Origin: Sipunculus nudus
Lineage: Eukaryota > Annelida > Sipuncula > Golfingiida > Sipunculidae
Direction of reading: 5' to 3'
DNA: 64,000 nt
Assembly: GCA_026874595.1 (NCBI GenBank)
Contig: CM049307.1
Coordinates: 31,346,362-31,410,361 of the forward strand
Shown: positions 63,449 through 64,000 of the stretch, in pieces
Layout of the letters: every line of letters begins with the position of its first letter
Numbering within the stretch: the first letter of the stretch is position 1
Made by a program: the position numbers and the translations under genes
Notes under the pieces: model-generated
The model's input: the letters and a program-made list of their open reading frames with translations, nothing else
Database searches by the model: none
Told to the model about the DNA's origin: nothing

Positions 63449-64000
63449 TTGTAAAAAAATCCCATAAGATTGTTCTCTAGAAAAGAAGAAAGAAAGACAG
63501 AAACAAAGAAAGATTGAAAGAAAGAAGTAGGAAATATTCAGGATAGAAATGTCGAGATGTTAGGAGAGCCACAGTTTGAATTGAAGCACTGCAAAATTTA
63601 AAATGTGCCTACACAATCAAGGCCATTTATTATTAGTTTATCATTCCCTGGTCCTTTCCTTGTTTGAAACTGAATATTCATGAACACAACCCAACCAAAA
63701 TCTTGATGTTCAGGATAGAGAACATGTTTGCTACACACATTATCTGTGGAATACTTTTAATTTGAATAAGTTTTGGAATCATTTTCTTGAACAGATATTA
63801 ACTGTCCAATAAAAGGAATAGCTTCTGGGAAAAATTTAAGGGGGAATGCTGGAAGTCAAACAGATAATTAGTGTCTTGGTTTTGTCTGGACTGACAGTGA
63901 CAACTTTGGTTTAGGGCTTGAAAGACCAGCAGAGAGATAAAAGTATGGTTACAGTCAACAACGCATCTCTGAGACCTGTAAACATGGGCATCTGAAGTAA
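63449..64000 (+). repeat. Array unit 25 (class A, partial, cut by window end)
   Basis: First 552 bp of a unit. CAGTTTGAATTGAAG as unit 20 and AGATAAAAGTATGG as all class A units. The array continues beyond the window. Confidence 0.94.

Larger units (their letters stand above)
1..64000 (+). repeat. Macrosatellite array, ~2.64-kb unit, 24 full copies plus one partial
   Basis: The same sequence recurs head-to-tail across the whole window. The anchor TCCCATAAGATTGTTCTC occurs at 12, 2657, 5300, 7940, 10587 and so on to 63460, always on the plus strand and spaced 2,638-2,647 bp. No unit is inverted, truncated or interrupted by foreign DNA, and no unique flank is visible. The DNA is AT-rich and CpG-poor. 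No 171-bp sub-period and no CENP-B box (NTTCGNNNNANNCGGGN) is visible in the unit. I do not recognise the family. Unit boundaries below are arbitrary in phase and start at the first base of the window. Confidence 0.98.

Noticed and set aside
1-64000. Centromeric alpha-like satellite with a CENP-B box
   Set aside because: No 171-bp sub-period; the few TTCG and CGAA sites in the unit do not fit the CENP-B box on either strand.
1-64000. CRISPR array or bacterial repeat locus
   Set aside because: The repeat is 2.64 kb with no spacers; CpG depletion and lack of long open frames do not fit a prokaryote.
1-64000. Assembly artefact (one unit copied by a graph loop)
   Set aside because: Units carry distinct, ordered private variants and mosaic joins, which a simple loop would not give. 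Exact copy number and the look-alike pairs (units 3/6/8 and 9/11) still depend on long-read support that cannot be judged here.

Overview
The window is one uninterrupted head-to-tail tandem array: 24 complete units and one partial unit of a single AT-rich sequence of about 2.64 kb (2,638-2,647 bp per unit), all in the same orientation. I find no recognisable protein gene, rRNA or tRNA gene, CRISPR array, non-array insertion or unique flanking DNA. Both window ends fall inside the array, so it extends past both. I do not recognise the unit as a named satellite. By period, size and lack of coding content it is a macrosatellite (large-unit satellite) from a eukaryote. A vertebrate is most likely: a hand count of unit 1 gives only about 10 CpG in 2,645 bp, and several sites that differ between units are CpG/TpG/CpA transitions, as expected of long-methylated DNA. 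There is also a (GAAA)n-like purine tract. Species and chromosome cannot be read from the sequence.

Inside each unit (coordinates of unit 1): a purine-rich tract (31-84); a block up to about 394; two diverged direct repeats of about 0.64 kb, L (395-1037) and R (1039-1682); then a 3' block (1683-2645) with a T-rich tract at 2545-2561. L and R differ from each other far more than whole units do, so L/R duplication is older than the array.

Units fall into variant classes whose order gives higher-order structure. On the left (about 1-29.7 kb) there is a three-unit period of 7,930 bp (units 1-3 and 4-6), then two-unit copies with offsets 5,285 bp (units 5-6 to 7-8) and 5,291 bp (units 8-9 to 10-11). 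Unit 12 (29,082-31,727) is the most diverged copy and sits where the left pattern ends. Units 13-15 are transitional and unit 16 onward forms the right domain: two classes, A and B, alternating with a period of about 5.288 kb, with one exception (unit 17) and one slip (B-B at units 21-22). Several units are mosaics (4, 7, 10, 12, 20), which points to unequal exchange and gene conversion.

All open frames are short (under 90 codons), recur only because the units recur, and lie on both strands; I annotate none as a gene. The interest of the window is the structure and evolution of the array.
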